In this document: positions 22,993 through 34,731 of the stretch, one piece after another
Numbering within the stretch: the first letter of the stretch is position 1
Layout: every line of letters begins with the position of its first letter
Made by a program: the position numbers and the translations under genes
Assembly (NCBI GenBank): GCA_963576475.1
Contig: OY754970.1
Span: forward strand, 29,858,280-29,922,279
From: Molanna angustata
Lineage: Eukaryota > Arthropoda > Insecta > Trichoptera > Molannidae
Length of the DNA: 64,000 nucleotides
Direction of reading: 5' to 3'
The notes under the pieces: model-generated
Told to the model about the DNA's origin: nothing
What the model saw: the letters and a program-made list of their open reading frames with translations, nothing else
Database searches by the model: none

Positions 22993-24376
22993 AATAATAA
23001 TAATAATAAATGGATAATTTCTATAGCGCCATTTTTGTGTATCCACCTCAAGGGCGCTTAACAATAACACCTGGAAAAAATAATAATAAACAAGGAAATA
23101 ATCATTTAATCACTATACGAGTTTTTGAAAAAATAAGTTTTTAACTGTTTTTTAAACACACTTTCACTGTCTATCGATCTTAACCTATATGGAAGCTTAT
23201 TCCACTGAACCGGACCCACTACAGCAAACGCTCTTTCACCAAAGTTCGTCATTCGACACGTATTTTGCTCTTTTAGTCGATGCATTGCCGTATTACTTGC
23301 AGAGCGAAGCGTAGATCTTTTTTGGTTCAGGTCATCTGGTACACAAAGATCCATGAGGTATTTTGGAGCACGTCCGTGAATAACTTTGTGCACCATCCAG
23401 CATATCTTATACTGAATCCTTTCCGATATTCGCAACCAATGAAGATCTTTTAACAGTGGAGTTATGTGGGAAGACTTCGGTGAATTGAATATCAATCTTG
23501 CTGCTGCATTAAAGACTGACTGAAGTCTTTCAAGGTGAATCTGTGGAAGTCCTGCATAAATTATGTTGCAATAATCTAACCGAGATACTATGAATGCGTT
23601 TATCAATAAACGTGCTGCGTCTGTAGGTAAGTTTTTCCTTATGTATTTTATCTGTCTTAATTGAAAAAAACACGAACTGATTGTTTTACTGATATGATTG
23701 TTTAGAGATAGTTCTGAATCGAGGTTCACACCTAAAAGTTTAATTGATTTTAATGGTTGGATCAATTCACCTTGAACGGAAAGTGGACTCCAGTCAATTT
23801 GGTTTTGTTTACGGTGTGTGTTTATTAATAAAACTTCTGTTTTGGTAGGATTAAGTGTTAATCGGTTGGACGACATCCATTCACTGATTGCTTCTATACA
23901 CAAAGAAACTTGAGATTTTAGTACATTTATTTCCGAAGGTTTCGAGTAGAAATATATTTGCGTGTCATCAGCAAAGATATGTGCCCATAATCCAAAATGT
24001 TTGATTATGTTTTCTATTTCTTTTGTGTACAGTATGTAAAGAAGTGGTCCTAAAACAGATCCTTGAGGTACTCCAGCATCAAGAAAGAATGGAAGCGATG
24101 TTTGATTGCTGACTTTTACAACCTGAGATCTTCTAGATAGATATATTCTGAACCATTCTTTCGCGCTGCCAATGATCCCATAGGAATTCTCCATTCTAGA
24201 TAAAAGGATCTCATGATCAACTGTATCGAAAGCCGCGCTTAAATCTAATACAGCCATCAATGTCAGATTTCCATTATCCACCGCTGTTATCATATCTGAG
24301 AGAACTCTCGTTAATCCAGTTTCGGTTGAATGGTGCTGGCGATATGCAGATTGTCTTTCGGGAAACAAGTACACAC
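22993..24376 (-). mobile_element. CR1/L2-like LINE, 5'-truncated, inserted in another LINE
   Basis: A minus-strand element of about 1.38 kb consisting of the reverse transcriptase frame (next entry) and a short 3' UTR. The UTR holds a stem: AGCGCC, then CTTGAGGTG, then GGCGCT, at about 23023-23061, and ends in an ATT/TTA repeat at 22993-23010. The same 3' arrangement occurs at 46083-46152. The 5' end is truncated inside the reverse transcriptase near 24370. No clear target-site duplication is visible because both junctions are A/T-simple. Confidence 0.85.
23106..24374 (-). CDS. Reverse transcriptase of CR1/L2-like LINE (partial, open frame)
   Basis: 422 residues without a stop. It copies LINE RNA into DNA at the insertion site. 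Order: RQSAYRQHHSTETGLTRVLS (the frame begins here, so the fingers are cut), MAVLDLSAAFDTVDHEIL with the first catalytic Asp, GVPQGSVLGPLLYILYT, catalytic FADDTQIYFYS, LTLNPTKTEVLLI, KLLGVNLDSEL, then the thumb and C-terminus LERLQSVFNAAARLIFN and NFGERAFAVVGPVQWNKLP. The ATG at 24372-24374 is internal to the original protein, since homology continues slightly upstream. Endonuclease and ORF1 are absent, so the copy is immobile despite its intact frame. Closely related to 45609-46073. Confidence 0.9.
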   Translation of the reverse strand: MYLFPERQSAYRQHHSTETGLTRVLSDMITAVDNGNLTLMAVLDLSAAFDTVDHEILLSRMENSYGIIGSAKEWFRIYLSRRSQVVKVSNQTSLPFFLDAGVPQGSVLGPLLYILYTKEIENIIKHFGLWAHIFADDTQIYFYSKPSEINVLKSQVSLCIEAISEWMSSNRLTLNPTKTEVLLINTHRKQNQIDWSPLSVQGELIQPLKSIKLLGVNLDSELSLNNHISKTISSCFFQLRQIKYIRKNLPTDAARLLINAFIVSRLDYCNIIYAGLPQIHLERLQSVFNAAARLIFNSPKSSHITPLLKDLHWLRISERIQYKICWMVHKVIHGRAPKYLMDLCVPDDLNQKRSTLRSASNTAMHRLKEQNTCRMTNFGERAFAVVGPVQWNKLPYRLRSIDSESVFKKQLKTYFFKNSYSD

Positions 24377-24730
24377 TATAGATGGTTTCAAAAGGATGCT
24401 TAACGCATATTATAATTTTTAATTTTTACTTTGCTTTGTTTATTTTTGTTGTTTAAATTGAATATGTAATACTGTTTATTTTTTTTTCTTCTTTTATGTC
24501 TAGTTTTTTTTTTTTTATCATTTACCTCTATTTTCTTTTATTATGTTGTATTATGTTGTTTTATATTGTTCTTCCTTTAACTACTTACGTTTTTTTATTA
24601 TGTACCTATATAATCGATGTATTTACACTTATTGTTATTTTGTTGTGCCTACATTGTTCTATTTATCCTGTATTTTTTTGTAAATGCCCTATTAAGGGCG
24701 TATATATAATAAATAAATAAATAAATAAAT
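24377..24730 (+). pseudogene. 3' remainder of the interrupted LINE, with AAAT tail
   Basis: ATAGATGGTTTCAAAAGG reads DGFKRMLNAYYNF then a stop, the expected C-terminal end of the fragment at 22490-22992. A T-rich 3' UTR follows, and the element ends with an (AAAT)n tail at about 24708-24729, preceded by TAAGGGCGTATATAT. This shows that the CR1/L2-like LINE split an existing element. Confidence 0.75.
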
Positions 24731-24833
24731 TTAATGAAAACTTGGCACAAAAAACCTACTCTTATGATCGAAATCAAAAACGATAGAAAAGAAAAAGACA
24801 CAAATGCAAATTAAATCATATCTAGTCCATACA

Positions 24834-24925
24834 TAATTGAGATTCAAATCTATTCAATAATTGAGAACCAAATCTATTCAATAATTGAGAACCAAATCTA
24901 TTCCATAATTGAGAAATGAAACATA
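24834..24925. repeat. 24-bp tandem repeat, four starts
   Basis: TAATTGAGA recurs at 24834, 24858, 24882 and 24906, exactly 24 bp apart, with AACCAAATCTATTC between. The last unit is partial. Confidence 0.92.
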
Positions 24926-25039
24926 TCTGTTTTCTCAACGTTCTTGTTAAGCTATAACTCGAATAAGTTAAATGGACGACTTCTTCGTTATCGCAGCGGA
25001 TGTCAGGAAGGTGAGTCCATTTTTGACCACATTACCATG

Positions 25040-25250
25040 GTTATCTATGCAAAGTAGTCCCCACCAGAACCACCGCTGCCAGTGTGAGGTCTATGAACCC
25101 TTGGCCACCAGGTGACCTTCCAACCCCCCCGGGTGTGCGGGGTGTTGGGAAGCGGGTGTGAGAGGGTGTCCATGTCCATATTGTCGGTCGAACGGCCCCT
25201 AACGAAACGTAGCAACGCGGTCATGAATGCAACAAATTTTGTACACAACC
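25040..25250. repeat. GC-rich block of unknown origin
   Basis: About 200 bp with high G+C and C/G runs (CCAACCCCCCCGGGTGTGCG) in AT-rich surroundings. The minus frame 25045-25263 has no family motif that I recognise. The composition suggests a transposon fragment. Confidence 0.45.
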
Positions 25251-26929
25251 AGGTAAGCACCAATCTGCGATGAAAATGTGGAAGTGAAAATCAATAATTT
25301 CTTTGTTCACCATATTGAAAATTTTATAATAAATGCTTTAAGTGACAAAGTAACGCGCGGCAAAACATTTATTTAGGTTAATTTATGCGAAATGCAAACC
25401 TATGTATAACATCACTTTTTAATCCTCCATGATCATAATTACCATGATACCTAAAGAAACGTATTTTTTACGTCTTATTGCGTATAACATCATCATCAGC
25501 TGGGCGTATCTTCTACAGAATTTCTCAGTTTTCTTTTCGAAAAACACAATAATGAAACTATTAAATATAACATTAGGGAAAAAATATTATGTCACGTCTT
25601 TCAACCTATACAATCCAATTCCTTCCATTATTTTTCGTTGTTTAAAATGAACCTTATTATACTTAACAAGGTTTATCGTTGATTTAGTTGGTTGACAGAA
25701 AAATAAATATAAATAACAGTTATTTCAAAATTGATTGAAAATGTGTATTTTTAATAGCCTCTATTTCGAATTTGAGGTAGAATCGCGAACAACTCTTTCA
25801 AGATAAAATGAAATAGAAGAACTGGAATTGATTATTAAAATAATATATTTTACGATAAGGACCTCAATTAGATTACCTCCGCACAAGCATTTATAATATA
25901 TCCAGAAAATAAAATTTTACTTCATACTTACGTAATATAAAACCAATGTAAAAAAGCGTAAGTACCTGCTTGCTATTTCGGTGGGTACCTTTTGATTACC
26001 GATAACTATTCCAAGAATAAAATACTTATAAAGGTATTTAATATTAGCGTCAAATTATTCAATAGAGGTACATTACAACATTACATTTGAAGCGTGTAAT
26101 AAATTCTACACAGAAGTAGCCTGAAGTAGGAAAGAGTCGACAGCGGAGAGAGAAAATACCACACATTTTATTCACATTATAATTCTCGCTTCATTGGACA
26201 TGATAGAATTCTGGGAAATATACATCTCTTAACATTTATGTTTTATTTTATGAAATATCAAATGTTTCAGACATTTAATATTCGGTAGCGCATTCTCTTG
26301 TCCTTTCATCCGACGATAAAGAAAAATACGAACACATGGTTTTGACTAAGAATAATAATAAATCTTGTCTGGAGTGTGCTGATGCGAATGGCAGCGAAAC
26401 GAGGACTATCTGGCGCATGGATTAGGTACATTGGTCTATTGGAGAAACAAGGCAGCTCCTTAGGAGGGTTGCCCAACAATAATATAAATGGATAAGTTAT
26501 GACATCAGGTACCCGGGTCTGCTCGTTACTATCGCCGAAGGAATGACGAAAAGCAAAAACCATTGAGGTCGCCCTGGAGATTTATCGTAGACCAGAAGAT
26601 CAGTAATATGCGCTGTAACAGCTACCAAGAGATGACAACATCAGAATCTGGCGGACAACGGAGATTTATGGACATACGAAGTGTTTGGTGCAAACCAATC
26701 TTATTGTTAATTGAATTTTTTTTCAATCAATCATGTAGCGATAGATGTAAAAAAAGTTTTGAAGGAATTTTCAATCATCCCTAAAGGGATTTTATACCTT
26801 ATAAATGACTCAAGAATTGCATCACACACATCACATACCGATGAAAAGAAATTTTGCATTAGAACAGAGACGGTCCTTTGTTTGATATGAAAACATTGTA
26901 TAACATCATACACAATGTAATTGACTGTC
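25251..26929. other. No gene recognised; possible repeat at 26300-26700
   Basis: AT-rich with short chance frames. The GC-richer part at 26300-26700 (words GGTCGCCCTGGAGATTTATC, GGTACCCGGGTC) looks like eroded mobile-element sequence, but no frame or tail is clear. Confidence 0.4.
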
Positions 26930-27374
26930 TTTAACAGATTTTTAATTATCTCAATAGAGACGAAGTTGGAATATTTACTGTAGGAGAACCGGGAAATCAA
27001 GGCACCTACAGGGCTTACGACCTGTCATCGGCTGGTTTACGTGATCACTTTATGCGCTTGCGCAACGTTCACCAATTATGCCTTTTTATTGAGATTCCTA
27101 TCAATTCAATTTTGAAAGTTCTATATATTGTAATACTGAAATTCTTTTCACTTGAAAATAAGGGATTTTTACTACAGCCATCTATGTGTGAAATTATGAA
27201 CAACATTCTTATTATTTTTATTTATTTTTGTTGTAACGCCATCTATTGAGAGAATTGGTTTTTTGTAAATAAATAGATGGCGTTAAAAAATAGATCTGTT
27301 AAAAAATATCTTTGACTCCCGACAGGGAAAAAAATCCAATGTTTGCGCATATGCAATAATAAAAAATATTCGAT
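26930..27374 (+). mobile_element. MITE-1 copy A
   Basis: Contains the core CAATAGAGACGAAGTTGG, then ACGACCTGTCATCGGCTGG, TATGCGCTTGCGCAACG, an internal inverted pair around TAACGCCATCTATT / AATAGATGGCGTTA, and the right terminus GACTCCCGACAGGGA to TATTCGAT. The left terminus is missing. The 12-bp word TAATTGACTGTC lies directly outside both sides (26918-26929 and 27375-27386). No coding. Confidence 0.72.
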
Positions 27375-27528
27375 TAATTGACTGTCCTGAAATTACGGAA
27401 CTTCTCTCCTTCAACGTCCCATCGCGTAGTACGCGAAGCCCACTTTTGTTTCACATACCGCACCGTAATAATACTTACACGAAAAACGCACCCCTCATAC
27501 GCATAATGAACACTTATAATCACGAACA

Positions 27529-27909
27529 TCTGGATGTCGATATTTTTCTTTTAGGACCTAACTCATTTTCTACTGCCACCAGTTCAAGTAATAATGATTA
27601 AATTTCACTGGATGATTGATTGATCAAAATTGATTGGAGTAAACAATGTGAGCTTGCAGGTACCTATACATTCTCTCTTACACACTCACACACATATACA
27701 CATATCCTTACACTCATACGTACACACATACATACACTCGTGCACTATCATTCAGATATAAATGTTTTTCTTATGTAGCTTTAAGTATGTAAGCACAGCA
27801 GTCAAAATTTATTGTTAATAATGTGGAAATTTGTTATTGGTTTTAGTCTTATACTAATGCATCTATATAAAAAATGTTATTATACTGTAAATTTCCCGGA
27901 AATAAAATA
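27529..27909 (+). repeat. Retroposon 3' region R3, copy 2
   Basis: Reverse complement of the 18-kb copy: GGATGTCGATATTTTTC near 27531, a CA/TA-rich tract, and an end at CCCGGAAATAAAAT. A SINE begins 15 bp downstream. Confidence 0.7.
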
Positions 27910-27923
27910 GTTAATTTTTAATT

Positions 27924-28160
27924 GTCGGCCTTCGTGGCTCAGTTGGTTGGGTATCTGACTACTGATCCAAAGGTCCCGGGTTCGATTCCCGGTGGAGACA
28001 CAGTTTTTAATTGTGTTTTCAGTCTGGATCTGTGAGACGATTAATATCGTAAGTCTCCAGAATGTGGCAACTTGTTATTGGGTGCGTGTTAAATTAATAT
28101 TTGACATAGTACCTGTTAGTTGCCCGAAAAATAATATATAAATAAATATAAATAAATTAG
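27924..28160 (+). repeat. tRNA-derived SINE, family S-C
   Basis: The head resembles a tRNA, with box A-like TGGCTCAGTTGGTTGGG and box B GGTTCGATTCCC. An unrelated body of about 150 bp and an AAATA tail at about 28140-28158 follow. The head does not fold as a clean tRNA acceptor. A degraded relative lies at 31788-31842 on the other strand. Confidence 0.8.
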
Positions 28161-28203
28161 AGGCATAACTAATTCGATTTTTGAGTATGAATTGTGTGCA
28201 CAG

Positions 28204-28430
28204 ATTATTTATTTATTTATTTATTTATTTAAAATTCTTTGGGAGACCAACAGCTATATATTACAGTTTTTCAATAAGTATAACAACTAAACAGCCAATT
28301 ACCTATAAGTCTCCGCTGATAGGCCATATACCATCAGTTGCAGGATGAAAAATACAACATAACAATATATTCGGTTTTTGTTATATATAAAGTTTCATCC
28401 TGCAGCCGAGGTAGGTAAACATAATATTAC
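28204..28430 (-). repeat. Retroposon 3' end with ATAAA tail (minus)
   Basis: Begins with (TTTA)n at about 28206-28230, as expected for the tail of a minus-strand retroposon. The body contains AAGTCTCCGCTGATA, also present near 5170. A short inverted pair, TGCAGGATGAAA / TTTCATCCTGCA, lies at 28339 and 28392. No frame. Confidence 0.5.
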
Positions 28431-28907
28431 TTGAAAATATTAAATTACAATAAAAAAGTTCATATTCACAAACAAATCACATATGATTAAAGAACTTAGC
28501 ACTAAGAACATTTCTCGCCCCTGTTATACTACACTGGAATACGTCAAATTCTGGTGAGTTAAGTATTGAATTATTTATATTGTTACGTTTGTATTTTGTG
28601 TCTAGCTGCAAAATGTAATTGTTAATATTGAGAATTATTCCAGTGGGCAATTAATTAGGTACATAGTTAAAGTGAGTGTAACCTACGCACACCCAGAGTT
28701 CAACATTTTATTATGCTGTAGTAACCTTGGCCGTCACCTTTCCCTCGCGAATTCAAACCAACGTGATTCGTACCGTGCCTATGACATTGTACGCACAACT
28801 CTACATAAATCAATAATTTTATATTTATGTATCTTGGATTATATAACAGTCAAAATCTTTTATACAAAGTACGTATTGTTTCATTAAAAAGTATATCAAT
28901 CTATTTA
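28431..28907. other. No gene recognised
   Basis: AT-rich stretch. The short open frame at 28672-28887 has no recognisable motif. Confidence 0.4.
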
Positions 28908-29100
28908 AGGGTGGTGGTTGAGAGGTTCGCACGCTGGGTTACTAATCTAGTGGTCGCTAGTTCGAATCCTGTCACGACCGATTTCATTCACCTATAGTAC
29001 CTACAAGAATTTATGCTCAGTTTGGGGGAATGTATGAGGATGTATATGTACTTGCTTCAAGGACATATTCATTCCTTTAAAAAAATATTTATAACTTCTT
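28908..29100 (+). repeat. tRNA-derived SINE, family S-B, copy 1
   Basis: A tRNA-like head GGTGGTTGAGAGGTTCGCACG with B box AGTTCGAATCC is followed by a body ending TGTACTTGCTTCAAGGACAT and ATTCATTCC. Two further copies are at 58.2 kb and 62.4 kb (minus). This copy keeps the segment between the A and B boxes. Confidence 0.8.
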
Positions 29101-30689
29101 GTAGGTACGTATAATTTGTACACTGTCGGGCTTATTTTGTCAAACGGCCTTTTTTTCCAACCTATCATAGTTAATGTTAAATGTGAACTATAGCAACAAG
29201 GTAATAATATGACAAAATTAATAAAATTAAAGATTGTACGGGATAAAAGCCAAAAAATAAAAAAAAATCGATTACATATACGAACAATTCATTACAATGA
29301 CAAATCAGGTACCTATTATCAGATAGATATTTTTGTTAATAAATTTAAAGTACTTAATATATTACATCGTCAAAATTGATGCGCACCTATACCTACCTAT
29401 CTAGTTAAAAATATAATATATTATTAATTTATTTAATTAGATTAGGTATTTTATAAAGAACCAGGAAATCCATCCATTTATTGAATTTTTATTAAAATTC
29501 GCTGTTTGACATTTTTTATGTGTATAGGTGTTTTATTTTCTTATTGTATTATCTTCGGAACTATGTTAAGATTTTATTTTAAATCAGATGTCAAGAATAT
29601 TGACGCATCTTTTGATCTAACAAATGGGTAATCAAAAGATTTACTAACGATATTTAAAAAAGGCACTGGTATTTTTATTATTTGGGAGTTCACAATATTA
29701 CTTGAAATAATGTCGTAGAGAACACTGTACAAATGGAGCTATTATTAAAATAGTATTTTTTATTAATATAAAATTACAAATTAAATCACGCTTCTATTCC
29801 ATTTTCAGAATGGAATTCAAACTCGTTCATTTCTATGTTTTTCACAAATGAAGTTAAATTTAGCGTGGATTAGAAATATTCTTTGACGCTACCATCTGTT
29901 GAGAATATTCAAAATATTTGCCACTGAGAGCAAAGTAATTCATTCAATTATTTATACATGAGTACAAAATATTAATATCTGGTTATGTGAATTCGTATAT
30001 AATTTGATTACAATTTAGAATTTGTGTACGTGTACGATTTAACATAAACTAAACATACAGTTGATGTTTGTGTAAAATTAAATTGTATTAATAGTAAATT
30101 GTAGCTGTATTTTCTATAAACATTGATACTCGCTCGTATTATTTAGACTGCATAAAGAACATCATAATCTATAAAATATTTACAGTTATTTTATTTTAGG
30201 TTTGTAGTTGTAAGACACGTTGGGTACTATATTTACATTATAGAGATGCTCGTAATATAAATATATTTATTTTAAACCCACAGTGCCTAGCCTATATCGA
30301 GCCGTCTGGCTAACTGCATCCCTTTCACACTGTCGAATTTTCACAACCACGTTGAATTCGGCGCAGGAAAAGCGGCAACTCAAATAGAGACATAGAAACG
30401 AAAGGATGAAACCAAAACTGGGATTGTTTAAAATTTTAATAATAGGTCCAGTTGCCCTTTCGCTGGTAAATGTGACTCGGTGTTCATTGATGAGAAATTT
30501 TCAGACAAGGCTTATGGATTCAAGTGCGTCTCTTTCATTCACACAGATTGCATCTTGTATTCAATGTTTTGCAGATGTAAACTAACCACAGTCGGGCTTG
30601 TGATTCTAACTATTGTACATTTTCTGTGTATGACATTTAGGAAGGTGGTCGTTCATTGTTTTTTTGTATTATTATGACCTCCTAGGTGA
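29101..30689. other. No gene recognised
   Basis: AT-rich stretch with a few short open frames (for example 30480-30677 +) lacking motifs. Nothing supported. Confidence 0.45.
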
Positions 30690-30694
30690 CATTG

Positions 30695-30845
30695 ACCTGT
30701 CTGTTATTGTTTGGTCTGGATAAATAGGAGGAAGGGTTGTAAGAGAGTGAGGTTTGGTAGGAGGAGATGGGTACACTTGTGAATATGAAGAGAAGGAGGC
30801 GTGGGAGTTTCCCAGGACAAGAGGAATACGACACAATAAAAGGAA
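30695..30845 (+). repeat. Purine-rich tract
   Basis: The + strand is strongly A/G-biased (AGGAGGAAGGG, GGAGGAGATGGG, AGAGAAGGAGGCG). Possibly the decayed 3' end of an insect LINE; no frame or tail. Confidence 0.35.
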
Positions 30846-31787
30846 ACATGATATAAAACAATTTCTACTATACAATATGATGAACAGTGCATTACTTTAA
30901 TGAACAAAAATAGTTACTGCTTTCAATACAACACTACTAGCATTTTAAGCAGATGTAAATATTACGAACCAATGGAATATATATTATGATATATAATTTC
31001 CATACATCCTACATTCATGTTTCATTTAAAGGAGACTATCTTGCAATTCTAGTTTCTTCATTAGTGTATTTGGTTCAGATTTTTAGAGCCACGTTTGCCT
31101 CTAAATTTCTTCCTTTTACCTGTTATATTTTCTTTGTCTACCCTTCATCACGACCGAATCATTTTTAAGCACATTCATATGGACAATGTGGTCGACCATT
31201 ATCTTGAAATTCACTTACATCCACTCTAGTATTTTGATTTATAGGTACATTATTTTTTTATTTGGTATAAACTACTTCACTAGGCTGAGCCAGTTCCGAG
31301 GTTCCTATTTGTTTTTTTCCTTATCCTGACATACATTGTTTAACTATACATTTACTGAGAATTCCCTGTCTCATTTTAAGTTATGCAGTAGAGCTAGAAC
31401 GTGCCTTAAAACTATTCTAGAAGTTTATAATGATGTCGGAGAGCATTCCAGTCGACACTTTATTTTTAACACTTCATGTTTTCAGTTAACGGATTTTCTC
31501 AGAATCACATTGATGAATTTCTATGACTTCACAGAATCGAAAGAAAATATTGATATTCCTACTCGTAAAACATAGCTGCCTGCTGCCTTTTGCACATATA
31601 ACAAAGTAATACGAAAAGATAGTCTACGGGTAAATACAATTATCTATATTAAAAGGATATTTTATCTAAGGCAGCTTGATATTGATTTAACACGCATCAC
31701 ATAAATGATAAATTGCCGCATTATGCAGACTTATTATGTGAAGCATCTCGAAAATCCAGACTTCAAAAACAAAATCCAAAAAACTCC
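30846..31787. other. No gene recognised
   Basis: Short open frames at 30986-31168 and 31336-31575 look like chance. No RNA gene or inverted repeat seen. Confidence 0.45.
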
Positions 31788-31842
31788 TTGGTACTTTAGC
31801 TCAGAAGCCAGGTATCTAACCAACTAAACCATGATTACTAAG
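31788..31842 (-). repeat. Degraded S-C SINE head
   Basis: The minus strand reads CATGGTTTAGTTGGTTAGAT, similar to the CGTGGCTCAGTTGGTTGGGT head at 27.93 kb. The body is not preserved. Confidence 0.45.
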
Positions 31843-32793
31843 ATTGATAAAACATGAATGAGATGTAGGCTGCAGTTATCAGCAGATAAATAGTTGCCAC
31901 GATCATTCAAATTGGATTTTGAAAGATGGAAACTCAATACGAAATCAAAACAATTGATCGTACCACACTAGCTATTCCCATTCATTCTACTGAATTTCTC
32001 AATTCCTCTTTTGAAGTACAATTAGCAAGATGGATTCACAATCGATTCAACTTTAAAATAAAGGACTTAAGCTGTCTAATAACTCTTAATTGAAACTCCT
32101 TTCCCATCCTCTCTCACATCCCACAACCTCTACCTCCATCCTTTGTTGCTGTTATTTTACATTTGATAATGTCACACGTGTTTATCTTTCTGGTATAAAT
32201 TTAATGTTCGTAAATTTGATGTATTATGGCGTTTGACTCATGATGACTTGACTCTGTATTTTACGTATTATGTTATGAATGCAATTTCGTTTAGGCATAG
32301 AATGAATACATACAATCTAGCCGGTCGGATGCCCCATATTAAGGTTCAAATAAGTAGCTGTTAATGTTTGGTCTAAGTTTTCCACAGTATTCAGCATCTC
32401 ATTTGTTAGTATTTGCTAAGCCAGGATTGTTTCTTCCTAGAAAGTATGTACGTCTTTGATTGCCCAGCAGTTTGCTATTTGTTGAAAATTTATTGTTTAT
32501 AACTAAATAGGTATTCGCTGAGTGTACAGTCCTTGAGTGTTGAGCCAGCCAACCGTTTACGTAAACTAATGAAAACTGTTGATGTAAGCATATTCGGGAG
32601 TTGTTCTTAATTCATGTAGGTATTAGAGTGATATTCGAATTTATGTTTAATCAAAATTATTCATTTTACTACCAAAGGGCATATGAACAGCAACGAAATA
32701 AGATAAATAGAAAATAACTTGACGAGTCGTAAGTCGTGTAGGTCTACTTTTACTTATTTTTCGAGTCAAAAATATATTTCGTCTTTGTCTTAA
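31843..32793. other. No gene recognised
   Basis: AT-rich, no coding or structural signal. Confidence 0.45.
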
Positions 32794-32855
32794 TAGATAT
32801 ACGTGCGGGCGTCCTGGGTTCGATTTCCAGCAGAAAAGAAAGGTATATTTCCAGA
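32794..32855 (+). repeat. S-A SINE fragment
   Basis: CGTGCGGGCGTCCTGGGTTC with GATTTCCAGCAGAA matches the B-box region of the S-A SINEs at 62.6 and 63.6 kb. Box A is not recognisable. Confidence 0.6.
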
Positions 32856-34113
32856 AAGGTATATTTTTTATATTTTTTGTCAAGATAGGGTCTTATGACG
32901 TTAAGTATCTGGCACACTTGTTCCAGATATTACCGACGAGGACGCCCTCTGTCATTCGATCCCTCAACCATTCCCTCCAATAAAGTTTATAGAAGATCCT
33001 CGTGTATGAAATGATGAAAAAACATGAAATATGATGTTCATACTTAATTGAGTATGTAGGTGTATAATAAATTATTAATAGGTACCTACTACGCCGCCAT
33101 GTCAATAGTAATCAGCAATGGTTGATTAAGCATTATTTTTCGTTAAGACAGACAACGATGGTCCAGTGAAGATTTTTGATAAACCTATAAATATTAGGTA
33201 TATATCTTGACAAAGGTTTACATCCGGAATCCCTAATTCAATTCAATTAATTTTCATTTCTATCTAATGACAATAATTTACGAAAGATCCTGAGAGTGAC
33301 TTTTGGAATTTCATTGACGATACAATTTTATAAATAAATATTATTATAAATATTATTTCATTGACGATACAATTTTATTTAAAATTGAGATGTATATTTT
33401 TTCCCTGGGTTATATCGACTCACTACAATGGAAATCTATTTACAATAATTAAAAATTGATTCACGGGAAGCAGTATGACATGTTTAAGGGCGTAGATCAA
33501 GGATGTATACATTTTTCGATCTCAATGAAACTTTAGATTCATAAAAATTATGTATTTTTAATTATTTTTAAAATATTATTAAATATTTAAAATAAATTTA
33601 CAAACTGATATTACAATAACAAAATAAACGTTGTGGCAGGCATTTGGTTTGACCATGCTTTTTTCACAAATTAAAAAAAATAATTCGTCTGATTATATAT
33701 GTGGAGAAGAACAATATCCTTAAAATGTAGTCTAAAAAATAATGCTATGTAATCATAATTTGATAAAATATAGCATTAAACATGGAGGAAATAGACAACA
33801 CTGACATTATTAGAATTTTATTTAAAAAAAAAAACTAACAACGACAGATCATTGAGATATATAAACAAAAATATTTAAAAATATTTTTATTGCAAAAATA
33901 TATTTGATCAATTTATTGCATTTTTTATAAAAATTAATCATTTGTGCACTGATTTCAGCGCCATATTGGTGGTTCATTCAGATACTAAAAAAATATTAGA
34001 TTCGAGCCTGCATTTTTTGTTACGCCATCTAGCGATAAGCGGTATATACGATTTGTCCGATACAATAGCTTACTTGACAACGCTGACATCATTTGACCGA
34101 GAACTCTATCTTC
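32856..34113. other. No gene; one short direct duplication
   Basis: A block of about 23 bp beginning ATTTCATTGACGATACAA occurs at 33308 and again at 33356. Otherwise AT-rich and featureless. Confidence 0.5.
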
Positions 34114-34123
34114 CTCTTACACA

Positions 34124-34149
34124 CTCTCTCTCTCTCTCTCTCTCTCTCC
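34124..34149. repeat. (CT)n microsatellite
   Basis: Pure CT run. Further CT runs are at 34619-34636 and 41264-41284. All three follow unrelated GC-richer DNA. Confidence 0.95.
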
Positions 34150-34618
34150 TCACAACATGTTGTACAAAAAAAATAAGTACGTGTTTTTCAGCGATGCATA
34201 ATACACCAGACAAGGCACTTAATAAAAATATATTCTTTATTCATAGCGTTTTTTCCTTCGCATAATAAATGGTAATATCTTTTTATTAAGTAAGCCCTTT
34301 AAATACTATTTTAAAATCACTCGCAGACGATTAGGTAAGCCGGAACATAATAAATATACATATATTTATTATGTTCAATCAGTGATATGTAATGAATAGA
34401 TTTGCAATCATAGAATAAAGATATATATACTGCAATGCCATACAAATTATTCTCAAAAAACTGCTTCGCATAAGGTCTCGCAGTGTCTCGTACTAGTTTA
34501 AAACTCCTATATTTTGTCCTATTCTAATGCATACCTTTCGGCGCACTTTCTTACTCTCACACGGCATCTAATAACAGTCAATTTCTCCGTCCCTTTTGTT
34601 TGCATACGCCTGATACAA

Positions 34619-34636
34619 TCTCTCTCTCTCTCTCTC
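34619..34636. repeat. (CT)n microsatellite
   Basis: Nine CT dinucleotides ahead of the MITE-1 pair. Confidence 0.93.
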
Positions 34637-34731
34637 ATTTATGCATTAGATGAGACAGGGTTGTCAGGTATTTCATTTATGTATTTTTTTTTAATTTGCA
34701 TTAAATTAACGTTACGAAATACATAAAAAAT

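Noticed and set aside
24496..24720. 74-residue hydrophobic + frame
   Set aside because: Lies in the T-rich 3' UTR of a LINE; the hydrophobicity is from T-rich codons.
24834..24925. Possible CRISPR-like array
   Set aside because: A contiguous 24-bp tandem repeat without variable spacers, in a eukaryotic context.
27924..28000. Possible functional tRNA gene
   Set aside because: A and B boxes are present but the acceptor stem does not pair, and a SINE body with an A-rich tail follows.
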